Assembly (NCBI RefSeq): GCF_011694815.1
Contig: NZ_CP050177.1
Coordinates: forward strand, 5,992,001-6,056,000
Direction: 5' to 3'
Length of the DNA stretch: 64,000 nucleotides
From: Streptomyces liangshanensis
Lineage (GTDB): Bacteria > Actinomycetota > Actinomycetes > Streptomycetales > Streptomycetaceae
In this document: piece after piece, positions 1 through 8,447 of the stretch
Numbering within the stretch: position 1 is the first letter of the stretch
Layout of the letters: each line of letters starts with the position of its first letter
Translations under genes and position numbers: made by a program
Notes under the pieces: generated by a model
Seen by the model: only the letters and a program-made list of their open reading frames with translations
The model's database searches: none
Told to the model about the DNA's origin: nothing

Positions 1-1153
1 CCTCGCGCTCGGCGCCGCCGACCCCGCGCACCCCCACTGCGCCGCCCACCTGCACACCCCGCCGCTCGCGCTCGCCGTCGCCGCCGACCTCGCCGCGTCC
101 GTCCTCAACCAGTCCATGGACTCCTGGGACCAGGCCCCCGCCGCCTCCGCGCTCGAAGCACTCGTCACCCGCGCCCTCGCCGACGAGGTCTACCCCGCCC
201 CCGGCGCGCCCGACGCGGTCCTCACCACCGGCGGCACCGAATCCAACCAACTCGCCCTCCTCCTCGCCCGGGAACGGCACGGCCCCACCGTCCAGGTCGT
301 CTGCGGCGACCACACCCACCACTCCGTCCACCGCGCCGCCTGGCTCCTCGGCCTGCCCCGGCCCGTCACCGTCCCCACCCCCACCGGCACCCTCGACCCC
401 GCCGCCCTCGACGCGGTCCTCACCGCCCTGCGCGGCCCCCTCCTCGTCACCGCCACCGCCGGCACCACCGACACGGGCCGCATCGACCCCCTGAGCGCCC
501 TCGCGGACCTCTGCGACACCCACGGCGCCGCCCTCCACGTCGACGCCTCCTACGGCGGCCCGCTCCTCCTCAGCCCCACCCACCGCCCCCTGCTCGACGG
601 GATCCACCGCGCCCACAGCGTCACCCTCGACCTCCACAAACTCGGCTGGCAGCCCGTCGCCGCCGGCGTCCTCGCCGTCCCCCGCACCGGCGACCTCGCC
701 CCCCTCGCCCACACCGCCGACTACCTCAACGCCGACGACGACACCGAGGCCGGCCTCCCCGACCTCCTCGGCCGCTCCCTGCGCACCACCCGCCGCGCCG
801 ACGTCCTCAAGATCGCCGTCACCCTCAAGGCACTCGGCCGCACCGGCATCGCCGCGCTCGTCGACCGCGTCCTCGACGCCGCCCAGCTCCTCGCCGACCT
901 CGTCGAGGACCGGCCAGGACTGGAGCTGTACGAACGCCCCACCCTCACCACCGTGTTGTTCCGCCCCACCGGCGCCCCCGACCGCACCGTCGCCGCCGCC
1001 CGCCGCACCCTCCTCACCGAAGGCACCGCCGTCCTCGGCCGGGCCCGCGCCGACGACCGCCTCTGGTTCAAGGCAACCCTGCTCAACCCCCACGCCACCC
1101 CCGGCGACCTCGACACACTGCTCCGACTCGTGGAAGGCAGCACCCGCCGATGA
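1..1153 (+). CDS. desA: Lysine decarboxylase of desferrioxamine-type siderophore synthesis (5' end outside window)
   Basis: PLP-dependent group II decarboxylase. In the DesA family it decarboxylates lysine to cadaverine, the first step of hydroxamate siderophore synthesis. The gene enters from the left edge; the open frame begins at base 2 and already reads through conserved family sequence (HCAAHLHTPPLA, then NQSMDSWDQAP), so the start lies upstream. Visible PLP residues are the Asp of HVDASYGG and the Schiff-base Lys of DLHKLGWQP. The TGA stop at 1151-1153 overlaps the next ATG (ATGA), so it is translationally coupled to the hydroxylase gene. A diaminobutyrate or ornithine decarboxylase role cannot be excluded from sequence alone, but pairing with DesB points to lysine. 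Confidence 0.9.
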   Translation, partial: LALGAADPAHPHCAAHLHTPPLALAVAADLAASVLNQSMDSWDQAPAASALEALVTRALADEVYPAPGAPDAVLTTGGTESNQLALLLARERHGPTVQVVCGDHTHHSVHRAAWLLGLPRPVTVPTPTGTLDPAALDAVLTALRGPLLVTATAGTTDTGRIDPLSALADLCDTHGAALHVDASYGGPLLLSPTHRPLLDGIHRAHSVTLDLHKLGWQPVAAGVLAVPRTGDLAPLAHTADYLNADDDTEAGLPDLLGRSLRTTRRADVLKIAVTLKALGRTGIAALVDRVLDAAQLLADLVEDRPGLELYERPTLTTVLFRPTGAPDRTVAAARRTLLTEGTAVLGRARADDRLWFKATLLNPHATPGDLDTLLRLVEGSTRR

Positions 1154-2559
1154 CCGACCGGCCCAACGACCTCGACGACCCCCACGACCTGGTGGGCATC
1201 GGCATCGGCCCGTTCAACCTCTCCCTCGCCGCCCTCGCCGACGGCGTCCACGGCGGCCTCGCCGCCACCTTCTACGACCAGAGCCCCGCCTTCCACTGGC
1301 ACCCCGGGCTCCTCATCGACGACACCACCCTCCAAGTCCCCTTCCTGGCCGACCTGGTGACCCTCGCCGACCCCGCCAGCCCCTGGTCCTTCCTCAGCTA
1401 CCTTCGCGCCCGCGACCGGCTCTTCCCCTTCTACGTCGCCGAGCGCTTCCACATCCAGCGCGCCGAGTACGACGCGTACTGCCGCTGGGTCAGCGAACAA
1501 CTCCCCGGACTCCACTTCGGCCACCAGGTCGACGCCGTCCGCTGGAACCCCGAACGCAAGCTGTTCGAGGTCGACTTCACCCAGCTCGACCCCGACGGCG
1601 AGGTCGAGGCCCTCGGCCGCGCGTACACCCGCAACGTCGTCCTCGGCATCGGCACCGAGCCCTACGTCCCCGAACCCCTCAAACCCCTCGCCGAGGCCCC
1701 CGCCGTCCCCGTCGTCCACTCCGCCGACTACCTCGACCACCGCGCACGCCTGCTCGCCGCCGAGCACATCACCGTCATCGGCTCGGGCCAGTCCGGCGCG
1801 GAGATCTTCCTCGACCTGCTCCGCGCCCGCCCCGCGGGCGCCGAGAAACTCCACTGGCTCGCCCGCACCGAGGCGTTCGCCCCCATGGAGTACTCCAAGC
1901 TCGGCCTGGAACAGTTCACCCCGGACTACACCCAGTACTTCCACGCCTTGCCCGAGCAGGTACGCGACGACCTCGTCCCCCGCCAGTGGCAGCTCCACAA
2001 GGGCATCGACGCCGCCACCATCGCCGCCATCCACGACGAGCTCTACCGGCGCACCCTCCACGGCGGCTGGCCCGACGCCGTCCTCACCCCCGGGGTCTCC
2101 GTCCGTACGGCGGGCCGCGTCGCCACCACCAAGGTCGAACTCCACCTGGAACACCGCCAGCAGGGCACCCGCACCCGCCTCACCACCGACGCCGTCGTCC
2201 TCGCCACCGGCTACCGCGAACGCCCCTTCGACCGGATCCTCGCCGGCCTCGACCCGTACCTGCGCCGCGACAGCTCCGAGCGCCCCCGCGTCGACGCCCA
2301 CCACCGGCTCGTCCTCGACCGCAGCGTCACCGGCTCCGTCTACGTACAGAACGCCGAACGCCACACCCACGGCGTCGGAGCCCCCGACCTCGGGCTCGCC
2401 GCCTGGCGCAGCGCCACCATCCTCAACCACCTCACCGGCACCGAGCCCTACCCGCTGCCCCGGCGCACCGCCTTCACCAGCTTCGGCCTCGACGGGCGGG
2501 ACCGGACCCGCTCGGTGCCCGCACCGAGGAGTCTGGTCCCGCTCACCGAGGTCCGCTGA
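1150..2559 (+). CDS. desB: L-lysine N6-hydroxylase (cadaverine/lysine monooxygenase)
   Basis: Flavin-dependent N-hydroxylating monooxygenase, 469 aa. DesB hydroxylates the terminal amine of cadaverine using FAD, NADPH and O2. The FAD motif GIGIGPFNLSLAAL lies at about residues 16-29, the NADPH motif VIGSGQSGAEIF near 212-223, and the ATGY signature (VVLATGYRERPFD) near the C-terminal third; all are intact. The start overlaps the decarboxylase stop by four bases. The canonical operon continues with the acyltransferase desC and the NIS synthetase desD, but here the next gene is convergent, 21 bp away. Missing partners must therefore lie upstream of the window or elsewhere. Family assignment is secure; the exact siderophore is inferred. 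Confidence 0.9.
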   Translation: MTDRPNDLDDPHDLVGIGIGPFNLSLAALADGVHGGLAATFYDQSPAFHWHPGLLIDDTTLQVPFLADLVTLADPASPWSFLSYLRARDRLFPFYVAERFHIQRAEYDAYCRWVSEQLPGLHFGHQVDAVRWNPERKLFEVDFTQLDPDGEVEALGRAYTRNVVLGIGTEPYVPEPLKPLAEAPAVPVVHSADYLDHRARLLAAEHITVIGSGQSGAEIFLDLLRARPAGAEKLHWLARTEAFAPMEYSKLGLEQFTPDYTQYFHALPEQVRDDLVPRQWQLHKGIDAATIAAIHDELYRRTLHGGWPDAVLTPGVSVRTAGRVATTKVELHLEHRQQGTRTRLTTDAVVLATGYRERPFDRILAGLDPYLRRDSSERPRVDAHHRLVLDRSVTGSVYVQNAERHTHGVGAPDLGLAAWRSATILNHLTGTEPYPLPRRTAFTSFGLDGRDRTRSVPAPRSLVPLTEVR

Positions 2560-2580
2560 ACAGGCCCTGCCGAGCCGCGC

Positions 2581-4392
2581 CTAGAAGACCGGCACCCCGT
2601 CCCGCGTCAGCGTCCAGTCCACGGACCCGAACACCGCCGGGTCGACCGTGCCCGTCGCCCGTACCCACTCGATGATCGTGTTACGGATCTCGTTCGAGTT
2701 CGCCCACAGCTGCTGGGCGGCGGCCACGTGCGGGAAGTTCCCGCCGCCGCTCGCCCGGTAGTTGTTCACCGCCAGCACGAACTTCGCCGCCGGGTCCAGC
2801 GCCGCCCCGGCGAAGCGGAGATCCACGATCCGCGACCCCGCCGGCTTCGCGATGTCGATCTCGTACGTCAGCCCCGACACCGCGTCGTAGTTGTAGTCAG
2901 GGGTGTTGGCCGCGTTCGTCAGCTTCGACGTGTCCACCACCGCGCCCGCCGGCGTCTGGACGTAGTACTTCGCCGAGAACTCCAGGTACTCCTTGATCTG
3001 AGCACCCGTCAGGAGGCGCGCCTCCATGGTGTTCTCGAACGGGTAGAGCCCCGCCGCGTCCTTGATGGTCACCGGACCGGCCGGGATCGCCGCCGTACGG
3101 GAGAAGCACGACGCCTGCGACAGCACCGGCAGCGCCGCCCACTCGGTGCCCGCCAGGGCCGCCTTCACGGTCTCCGTCTGCACGTGGTTGATCAGGTCGA
3201 TGATCGGCTCGTCCTTCCACGGCGCCTCCACCGTGGACATCGCCGCCGACGACGTACCGATCACCTGGTTCACGTACGCCACCACCTTGCGGTGCTCGTC
3301 CGCGAGCAGCCCGGTGATCCGCCGGTCCTCCGCCACTGTGTTGGAGTTCAGGACCTTCGACGTCACCCGCTCCACCGACCAGCCGCCGCGCTCACGCACC
3401 AGCTCGATGTCGAACAGCGTCAGCCGCTGACCCCACTTGGCCGGCTCGGAGAGGACAACCTCCTTGCCGGTCTTCGTGTTGACGACCCGTCGCTCCGCGA
3501 TCTCCTGGTGCGCGTGCCCGACCAGAATCGCGTCGATGCCCGGGACCTGCTGCGCGACCAGCGTCGCCGCGTTCTCCACGTACGGCACCTGGTCGCCGTA
3601 CGACGACGAGCCGTCCGTACCCGAGTGCGCCGACACGATCACCACGTCCGCGCCCATGGACCGCAGCTTCGGCACCCACTTCGCCGCCTTCTCCTCCAGA
3701 CCCGGGAACGTCATCTTGCCCTGCACGTTGGCCTTGTCCCAGATCGCGATCCCCGGGTTCGTCAGCCCCAGGATCGCCACCTTCACGTCATGGCCGGACG
3801 GCGTCCGCAGCTTCTTGATCACGTACGGCGCGAAGGCCGGCCTCAGCGTCTTCGCGTCCAGCGCGTTCGCCCCCAGCAGCGGGAAGTCGCACTGCTCCTC
3901 GAACTTCCGCAGCACCGGGATGCCGTAGTTGAACTCGTGGTTGCCGAGGGCCGCCGCGTCGTAGCCGATCGCGTTCATCGCCTGCGCCATCGGGTGCACC
4001 GGACCGCGCTTCGCCGTGATCGGGTCGACCTTGGCGTAGTAGTACGACAGTTGGGTGCCCTGGATCGTGTCGCCCGCGTCGATGAGCAGCGTGTTGCGGT
4101 GGCCCTTCTCCGCGCGGACCTGGTCCACCAGCGTCGAGATCTTCGCCAGGCCGACGTCGTTGTGGGCCGCGTCGTCGAACTCCTTGTCCGTGAAGTAGTC
4201 CCAGTTGAAGACGTTCCCGTGCAGGTCCGTGGTCCCCATCACGGTGAGCGAGTACCGCTGCGGCGGACGCCCGTGCCCGTGACCGTGGTCCCTGCCGGTC
4301 GCCTCCGCCGGCATCGCCGCGCCGCCCACCAGCGCCACACCCGCCCCGGCGGCGGCCGAGCGCTCCAGGAACGTCCTTCTGTCCAGCGGCAT
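2581..4392 (-). CDS. Tat-exported 5'-nucleotidase / 2',3'-cyclic-nucleotide phosphodiesterase
   Basis: Secreted metallophosphoesterase, 603 aa, that releases phosphate from extracellular nucleotides. The N-terminus (MPLDRRTFLERSAAAGAG) is a Tat signal with the twin Arg at residues 5-6. Dimetal-site motifs are present in order: TTDLHGN, DAGDTIQGT, GNHEFNYG and GHAHQE. The C-terminal nucleotide-binding domain carries GGGNFPHVA. The internal segment TNPGIAIWDK is typical of the CpdB-like branch, so 2',3'-cyclic nucleotides are a likely substrate. The ATG at 4392 is chosen because it follows a GAGGGAGAA ribosome-binding site and begins the Tat signal; the frame stays open upstream but without support. 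It converges on desB. Confidence 0.9.
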   Translation of the reverse strand: MPLDRRTFLERSAAAGAGVALVGGAAMPAEATGRDHGHGHGRPPQRYSLTVMGTTDLHGNVFNWDYFTDKEFDDAAHNDVGLAKISTLVDQVRAEKGHRNTLLIDAGDTIQGTQLSYYYAKVDPITAKRGPVHPMAQAMNAIGYDAAALGNHEFNYGIPVLRKFEEQCDFPLLGANALDAKTLRPAFAPYVIKKLRTPSGHDVKVAILGLTNPGIAIWDKANVQGKMTFPGLEEKAAKWVPKLRSMGADVVIVSAHSGTDGSSSYGDQVPYVENAATLVAQQVPGIDAILVGHAHQEIAERRVVNTKTGKEVVLSEPAKWGQRLTLFDIELVRERGGWSVERVTSKVLNSNTVAEDRRITGLLADEHRKVVAYVNQVIGTSSAAMSTVEAPWKDEPIIDLINHVQTETVKAALAGTEWAALPVLSQASCFSRTAAIPAGPVTIKDAAGLYPFENTMEARLLTGAQIKEYLEFSAKYYVQTPAGAVVDTSKLTNAANTPDYNYDAVSGLTYEIDIAKPAGSRIVDLRFAGAALDPAAKFVLAVNNYRASGGGNFPHVAAAQQLWANSNEIRNTIIEWVRATGTVDPAVFGSVDWTLTRDGVPVF

Positions 4393-4536
4393 TTCTTCTC
4401 CCTCGATCCGCGGCACAACGTGTGCACAACGCGCGTAGATTCTGGCCCACGAGCGGGTGACCGCAACACCCCCGACGGGTTGCGATCCGATGACCGCGGG
4501 CTGTCGCCCGCCGTACCCGGGTGCGAGAGTGTGCGC

Positions 4537-5253
4537 ATGACCGACGACGCCCCCACCACCACCGCGACCCCGCCCTACGGCACCCCCGAGACCCCGCGCG
4601 TCGCCGTCCGCGGCGAAGCGCGCCTGGAGGTCGACCCCGAGATCGCCCGGATCACCGTCACGGTCAACGCCCGCGGCACCGACCGGCGCGCCGCGCTCGA
4701 CGACCTCACCCGCCGCAACGCGGACGTCCTCGCCCTCGTCAAGTCGTACGGCGACTCCGTCGAGAAGCTGGAGACCGGCTCGTTCTCCATCAGCCCCGAA
4801 CTCACCCGCCACGGCAGGGGAGAACGCGTCCGCGCCTACCACGGCAGCGTCCATCTCACCGTCGAGCTCGCCGACTTCACCGCCCTCGGCGAACTCACCA
4901 CCCGCCTCGCCGACCTCGACCTCACCCGCGTCGGCGGACCCTGGTGGTCCCTGCGCCCCGACTCGCCCGCCCACGGCGAGGCCCGCCGCCAGGCCGTCCG
5001 GGAAGCGGTCCAGCGCGCCCGCGAGTACGCCGAGGCCCTCGGCGCCCGACTCGCCGCGCTCGTCGAGCTCGCGGACCTGGGCGCGGAGAACGCCGGCGGT
5101 TACGCCCCGGCGCCCGGCTACGGGATGCAGCGGGCCTCCTTCGGCGGCGCGCCGGCCTCCGACGAGCCGCCCGTGCTCGACCTCGAACCGCAGCGGCAGA
5201 CCGTGCACGCCCAGGTGAACGCGCGCTTCACGATGACGCCACCGGAGCTGTGA
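4537..5253 (+). CDS. SIMPL-domain protein (DUF541)
   Basis: A 238-aa protein whose body (about residues 20-235) matches the SIMPL/DUF541 fold: VAVRGEARLEVDPEIARITVTV at the start, a middle segment on paired beta-alpha units, and VHAQVNARFTM at the end. SIMPL proteins are a widespread group with no settled biochemical role; many are periplasmic. No signal peptide or membrane segment is visible here, so a cytoplasmic location is likely. The ATG at 4537 lies two codons after an in-frame GTG (4531); a GAGAGT hexamer 6 nt before the ATG could be a weak -10 of a leaderless transcript. It is divergent from the nucleotidase and upstream of pyk. Confidence 0.85.
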   Translation: MTDDAPTTTATPPYGTPETPRVAVRGEARLEVDPEIARITVTVNARGTDRRAALDDLTRRNADVLALVKSYGDSVEKLETGSFSISPELTRHGRGERVRAYHGSVHLTVELADFTALGELTTRLADLDLTRVGGPWWSLRPDSPAHGEARRQAVREAVQRAREYAEALGARLAALVELADLGAENAGGYAPAPGYGMQRASFGGAPASDEPPVLDLEPQRQTVHAQVNARFTMTPPEL

Positions 5254-5370
5254 GACCGCCGGTCCCGCGACGGCGCCGCACGCGTCCCTCCGGTCCCTCC
5301 CGGCCCGTCGACCCCCGGCGCCCGGCGCTCCCCGGCCCCGTCCCTCCCGGCCCTACCGGACGGTAAGTCG

Positions 5371-5376
5371 TACGCT
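5371..5376 (+). promoter_or_regulatory. -10 element of a probable leaderless pyk promoter
   Basis: TACGCT fits the actinobacterial TANNNT -10 and ends 6 nt before the pyk ATG, so transcription would begin at or next to the start codon. No purine-rich ribosome-binding site precedes the ATG. No convincing -35 is visible 17 nt upstream. Confidence 0.5.
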
Positions 5377-5382
5377 CGAACT

Positions 5383-6816
5383 ATGCGCCGAGCGAAAATC
5401 GTCTGCACCCTGGGACCCGCCACGGATACGTACGACCAGGTGAAAGCCCTGGTCCAGGCCGGGATGGACGTCGCGCGCCTCAACCTCAGCCACGGCACGT
5501 ACGCGGACCACGAGGAGCGCTACCGCCACGTGCGCAAGGCCGGCGAGGAGACCGGCCGCGGCGTGGGCGTCCTCGCCGACCTCCAGGGGCCGAAGATCCG
5601 GCTGGGCGTGTTCCCCGACGGGCCCGTCATGCTGGAACGCGGCGACGAGTTCACCCTCACCGTCGACCACGTTGCGGGGGACCGCCACCTCTGCGGCACC
5701 ACGTACGACGGGCTGGCCAAGGACGTCGACACCGGCGACCGCATCCTCGTCGACGACGGCAAGGTCGCGCTGGAGGTCACCTCCGTGGAAGGGCCCCGCG
5801 TCCACACCCTCGTCATCGAGGGAGGCATGGTCTCCGACCACAAGGGCATCAACCTCCCCGGCGTCGCCGTCTCCGTCCCCACGCTCTCCGCGAAGGACGC
5901 CGACGACCTGCGCTGGGCCCTGCGCACCGGCGCGGACCTCATCGCCCTCTCCTTCGTACGGAGCGGACGGGACATCGCCGAGGTGCACCGGATCATGGAC
6001 GAGGAGGGTCACCGGCTCCCCGTCATCGCCAAGATCGAGAAGCCGCAGGCGGTCGAGGACATCGCGGGCATCGTCGCCGCCTTCGACGGGATCATGGTCG
6101 CCCGCGGCGACCTCGGCGTCGAGATGCCCCTCGAACAGGTCCCGCTCGTCCAGAAGCGCGCGATCACCCTGGCGAAGCGCAACGCCAAGCCCGTCATCGT
6201 CGCGACCCAGATGCTCGAATCGATGATCGAGCACTCCCGGCCCACCCGAGCGGAGGCCTCGGACGTCGCCAACGCGGTGATCGACGGCACGGACGCGGTG
6301 ATGCTGTCCGGCGAGACGAGCGTGGGGGCGTACCCCGTCGAGACGGTCAGGACGATGGCCCGCATCGTGGAGGCGGCCGAGGAGGACCTCCTGTCGCGGG
6401 GCCTGGCCGACATCCCCGCGCACACGAAGCCCCGCACCCAGGGTGGCGCGGTGGCCCGCGCGGCGGCCGAACTGGGCGACTTCCTGGGCGCGAAGTTCCT
6501 GATCGCGTTCACCGAGTCCGGCGACACCGTCAAGCGCCTCTCGCGCTACCGCTCCCCGATCCCCCTCCTGGCCTTCACCCCGGTCCCGGCGACCCAGGCC
6601 CAGCTGAACCTGACCTGGGGCGTGGAGGCGTACCTGGCCCCGGAGGTCGACACGACGGACGAGATGGTCGCCCAGGTCGACGAACACCTCCTCCGCGTGG
6701 GCCGCTGCCAGAAGGGCGACCTGGTGGTCATCACAGCGGGCTCACCCCCCGGCATGCCGGGCGCCACCAACCTGGTCAGGGTTCACCACGTGGGCGAGGA
6801 CGACAGCCCCAAGTAG
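5383..6816 (+). CDS. pyk: Pyruvate kinase
   Basis: Glycolytic enzyme converting phosphoenolpyruvate and ADP to pyruvate and ATP; 477 aa, the normal length for bacterial type II enzymes. Visible motifs are the N-terminal RRAKIVCTLGPA, the substrate loop ARLNLSHG, the catalytic Lys in IAKIEKPQAVED (about residue 212), the Mg/PEP loop VARGDLGVEMPLEQ, and the C-terminal regulatory domain ending in PGMPGATNLVRVH. The ATG has no ribosome-binding site but has a -10 hexamer immediately upstream, which fixes the start. Streptomyces usually have two pyk copies; gene neighbours match the one called pyk2 in S. coelicolor. Confidence 0.97.
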   Translation: MRRAKIVCTLGPATDTYDQVKALVQAGMDVARLNLSHGTYADHEERYRHVRKAGEETGRGVGVLADLQGPKIRLGVFPDGPVMLERGDEFTLTVDHVAGDRHLCGTTYDGLAKDVDTGDRILVDDGKVALEVTSVEGPRVHTLVIEGGMVSDHKGINLPGVAVSVPTLSAKDADDLRWALRTGADLIALSFVRSGRDIAEVHRIMDEEGHRLPVIAKIEKPQAVEDIAGIVAAFDGIMVARGDLGVEMPLEQVPLVQKRAITLAKRNAKPVIVATQMLESMIEHSRPTRAEASDVANAVIDGTDAVMLSGETSVGAYPVETVRTMARIVEAAEEDLLSRGLADIPAHTKPRTQGGAVARAAAELGDFLGAKFLIAFTESGDTVKRLSRYRSPIPLLAFTPVPATQAQLNLTWGVEAYLAPEVDTTDEMVAQVDEHLLRVGRCQKGDLVVITAGSPPGMPGATNLVRVHHVGEDDSPK

Positions 6817-6826
6817 CCCGCCCCAC

Positions 6827-7431
6827 TCACCATTTGGACCCGACATGACGGTCCATCAGCGCTACGGACGCGCGCTTGGCCACGGATATGTTCTGTACGG
6901 TACGGGCCTGGTTGGTCGGCTTCCATTCCACGCCGACCGCGTCCAGGGCGTCGGTGAAGAGCCGCAGGATGTCGGTGGACGCGTTGGAGAAGAAGTAGCG
7001 CGGGTACTCGTACCGCTTCCGCCGGCCGCCGATGGTCTTCTCGGTCCAGTTGGTCACCCGGCAGCCGTCCGAGTGGATCAGCCCCGGACGAAGTCCCACG
7101 GGTGGGCCTCCACGACGGCCCGCTGCCACGGGACGAGGGCGATCGGCCGCTCGTGCTTCTTACCGGGGCCGTGTTGCGGGAACAGGCGGGGCCAGTGGCG
7201 GTCGTAGCTGGTGACCATGACGCACCCTTCCTTGCGGAGGGTGTACACGGGTGCGCAGGGCTGGACGGCTGTGATCGCCCGGCGGCACAGGTCGATGAGG
7301 CCGGGCCAGGTGTCGGCGCAGGCTATGCGCAGGTGGTAGCCGCCGTGGGGGTGTGGGCTGAGGCAGCCGTCGCCCAGGTAGAGACCCAGCAGGTAGGCGT
7401 AGGCGGTCCGGTCGGAGCCGTGGAGGTTCAT
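6827..7431 (-). pseudogene. LAGLIDADG-like protein, frameshifted
   Basis: Two reading frames together make one protein of a family common in Streptomyces and often annotated as a transcriptional regulator. The N-terminal frame (ATG 7431, MNLHGSDRTAYAYLLGLYLGD) carries the first LAGLIDADG-like helix, LLGLYLGDG. It stops at 7078 after HPWDFVRG. The -1/+2 frame continues exactly where expected with GLIHSDGCRVTNW, the second LAGLIDADG-like helix, then RYEYPRYFFSN to a stop at 6827. Continuity breaks at a run of four G (plus-strand CCCC 7082-7085); one extra G would restore an intact protein of about 200 aa. It could be a true mutation, slippage or a sequencing error. It lies just downstream of tRNA-Leu in the same direction. 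DNA-cleaving activity is not demonstrated for this family. Confidence 0.75.
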
Positions 7432-7470
7432 GCGGCCACTCTGCGTAATCGAGGGTCGCGCCGGACGCAA

Positions 7471-7508
7471 AGAAGTGGATGTTCACGAGAACGTGAACAT
7501 CCACTTCT
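7471..7508 (-). terminator. Perfect 17-bp hairpin after tRNA-Leu
   Basis: Arms 7471-7487 and 7492-7508 are exact inverted repeats around an AGAA loop (plus strand). It begins 9 nt beyond the 3' end of the tRNA-Leu gene and ends 39 nt before the LAGLIDADG-like start codon. No T-run follows, as is common for actinobacterial terminators. It may stop or process the tRNA transcript or attenuate the downstream gene. Confidence 0.6.
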
Positions 7509-7517
7509 GTCGAGCGG

Positions 7518-7601
7518 TACCCGGTGTGGGATTCGAACCCACATGCCCAAAGGGCACGGCATTTTGAGTGCCGCGAGTCTGACCAGTTCCTCCAACCGGG
7601 C
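7518..7601 (-). tRNA. tRNA-Leu (anticodon CAA)
   Basis: Read on the minus strand, 84 nt. The acceptor stem pairs GCCCGGT with ACCGGGT (last pair G-T). The anticodon arm is CGGCA-CTCAAAA-TGCCG, which places CAA at positions 34-36. A long variable arm (GCCCTTTGGGC) is diagnostic of class II tRNAs. The T arm is GTGGG-TTCGAAT-CCCAC. Discriminator is A, and the CCA end is not encoded. CAA reads the rare Leu codon TTG. Confidence 0.95.
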
Positions 7602-7705
7602 AAGCAAGGGGAGCTGGCAGGAAGTGTACCGGTTCACCGGATCCCGCCGCTGCTAGGTAGGCTCATCAGCAGCAGCAGCGTCCTGTCCGGCAACGAGGAG
7701 CCCCC

Positions 7706-8362
7706 GTGACCACCCCCGAGTCGCCCCAGCCCGACGATGACGACAAGTCGCACGTCCCGCCGCTGACGACGCGTGTCGTCATCGCCGAGGACGAGGCCCT
7801 GATCCGGCTCGACCTCAAGGAGATGCTCGAGGAGGAGGGGTACTCGGTCGTCGGCGAGGCCGGGGACGGGCAGACGGCCGTCGAGCTGGCCCGGGAGCAC
7901 CGGCCCGACCTGGTGATCCTCGACGTGAAGATGCCCGTCCTGGACGGGATCTCCGCCGCCGAGAAGATCGCGGAGGAGTCCATCGCCCCCGTCCTGATGC
8001 TCACCGCGTTCTCGCAGCGCGACCTCGTCGAGCGGGCGCGGGACGCCGGGGCCATGGCGTACCTGGTGAAGCCGTTCAGCAAGAGTGACGTCGTGCCGGC
8101 CATCGAGATGGCCGTGTCGCGCTTCACCGAGCTGCGCTCGCTGGAGGCGGAGGTCGCGGACCTCACGCAGCGGCTGGAGACCCGCAAGCTGGTGGACCGC
8201 GCGAAGAGCGTGTTGCAGACGCAGTACGGGCTGACCGAGCCCGCCGCGTTCCGCTGGATCCAGAAGACGTCGATGGACCGGCGCCTGTCGATGCAGCAGG
8301 TCGCCGAGGCGGTCATCCTGGACGCCGAGGAGAAGAAGGCCGCGAAGGCCAAGGGCGAGTAG
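7706..8362 (+). CDS. pdtaR: ANTAR-domain response regulator (PdtaR-like)
   Basis: Two-component response regulator, 218 aa, with a receiver domain (about residues 22-140) and an RNA-binding ANTAR domain (about 150-206). The acidic pocket E28-D29, phospho-acceptor D73 in ILDVKMPVLDG, Thr in MLTAFS and Lys in LVKPFS are all present. ANTAR proteins act by binding tandem hairpins in target mRNAs to prevent termination; the cognate kinase in mycobacteria is PdtaS, which is not in this window. The GTG start follows GAGGAG with a 5-nt gap. A disordered acidic N-terminal stretch precedes the receiver domain. It is monocistronic, closed by a strong terminator shared with the convergent liv operon. Confidence 0.93.
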   Translation: MTTPESPQPDDDDKSHVPPLTTRVVIAEDEALIRLDLKEMLEEEGYSVVGEAGDGQTAVELAREHRPDLVILDVKMPVLDGISAAEKIAEESIAPVLMLTAFSQRDLVERARDAGAMAYLVKPFSKSDVVPAIEMAVSRFTELRSLEAEVADLTQRLETRKLVDRAKSVLQTQYGLTEPAAFRWIQKTSMDRRLSMQQVAEAVILDAEEKKAAKAKGE

Positions 8363-8388
8363 CCCCCGGGGACGGGGGAGTGGGACAT

Positions 8389-8431
8389 GGAGGAGGGCCC
8401 GGCGCCTGTACGCGGCGCCGGGCCCTCCTCC
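8389..8431. terminator. Bidirectional terminator between pdtaR and livF
   Basis: Perfect 18-bp inverted repeat (8389-8406 and 8414-8431) with a 7-nt loop lies between the two convergent stop codons, 26 nt after pdtaR and 16 nt after livF. Confidence 0.85.
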
Positions 8432-8447
8432 GTATCCGTACGGGCGC

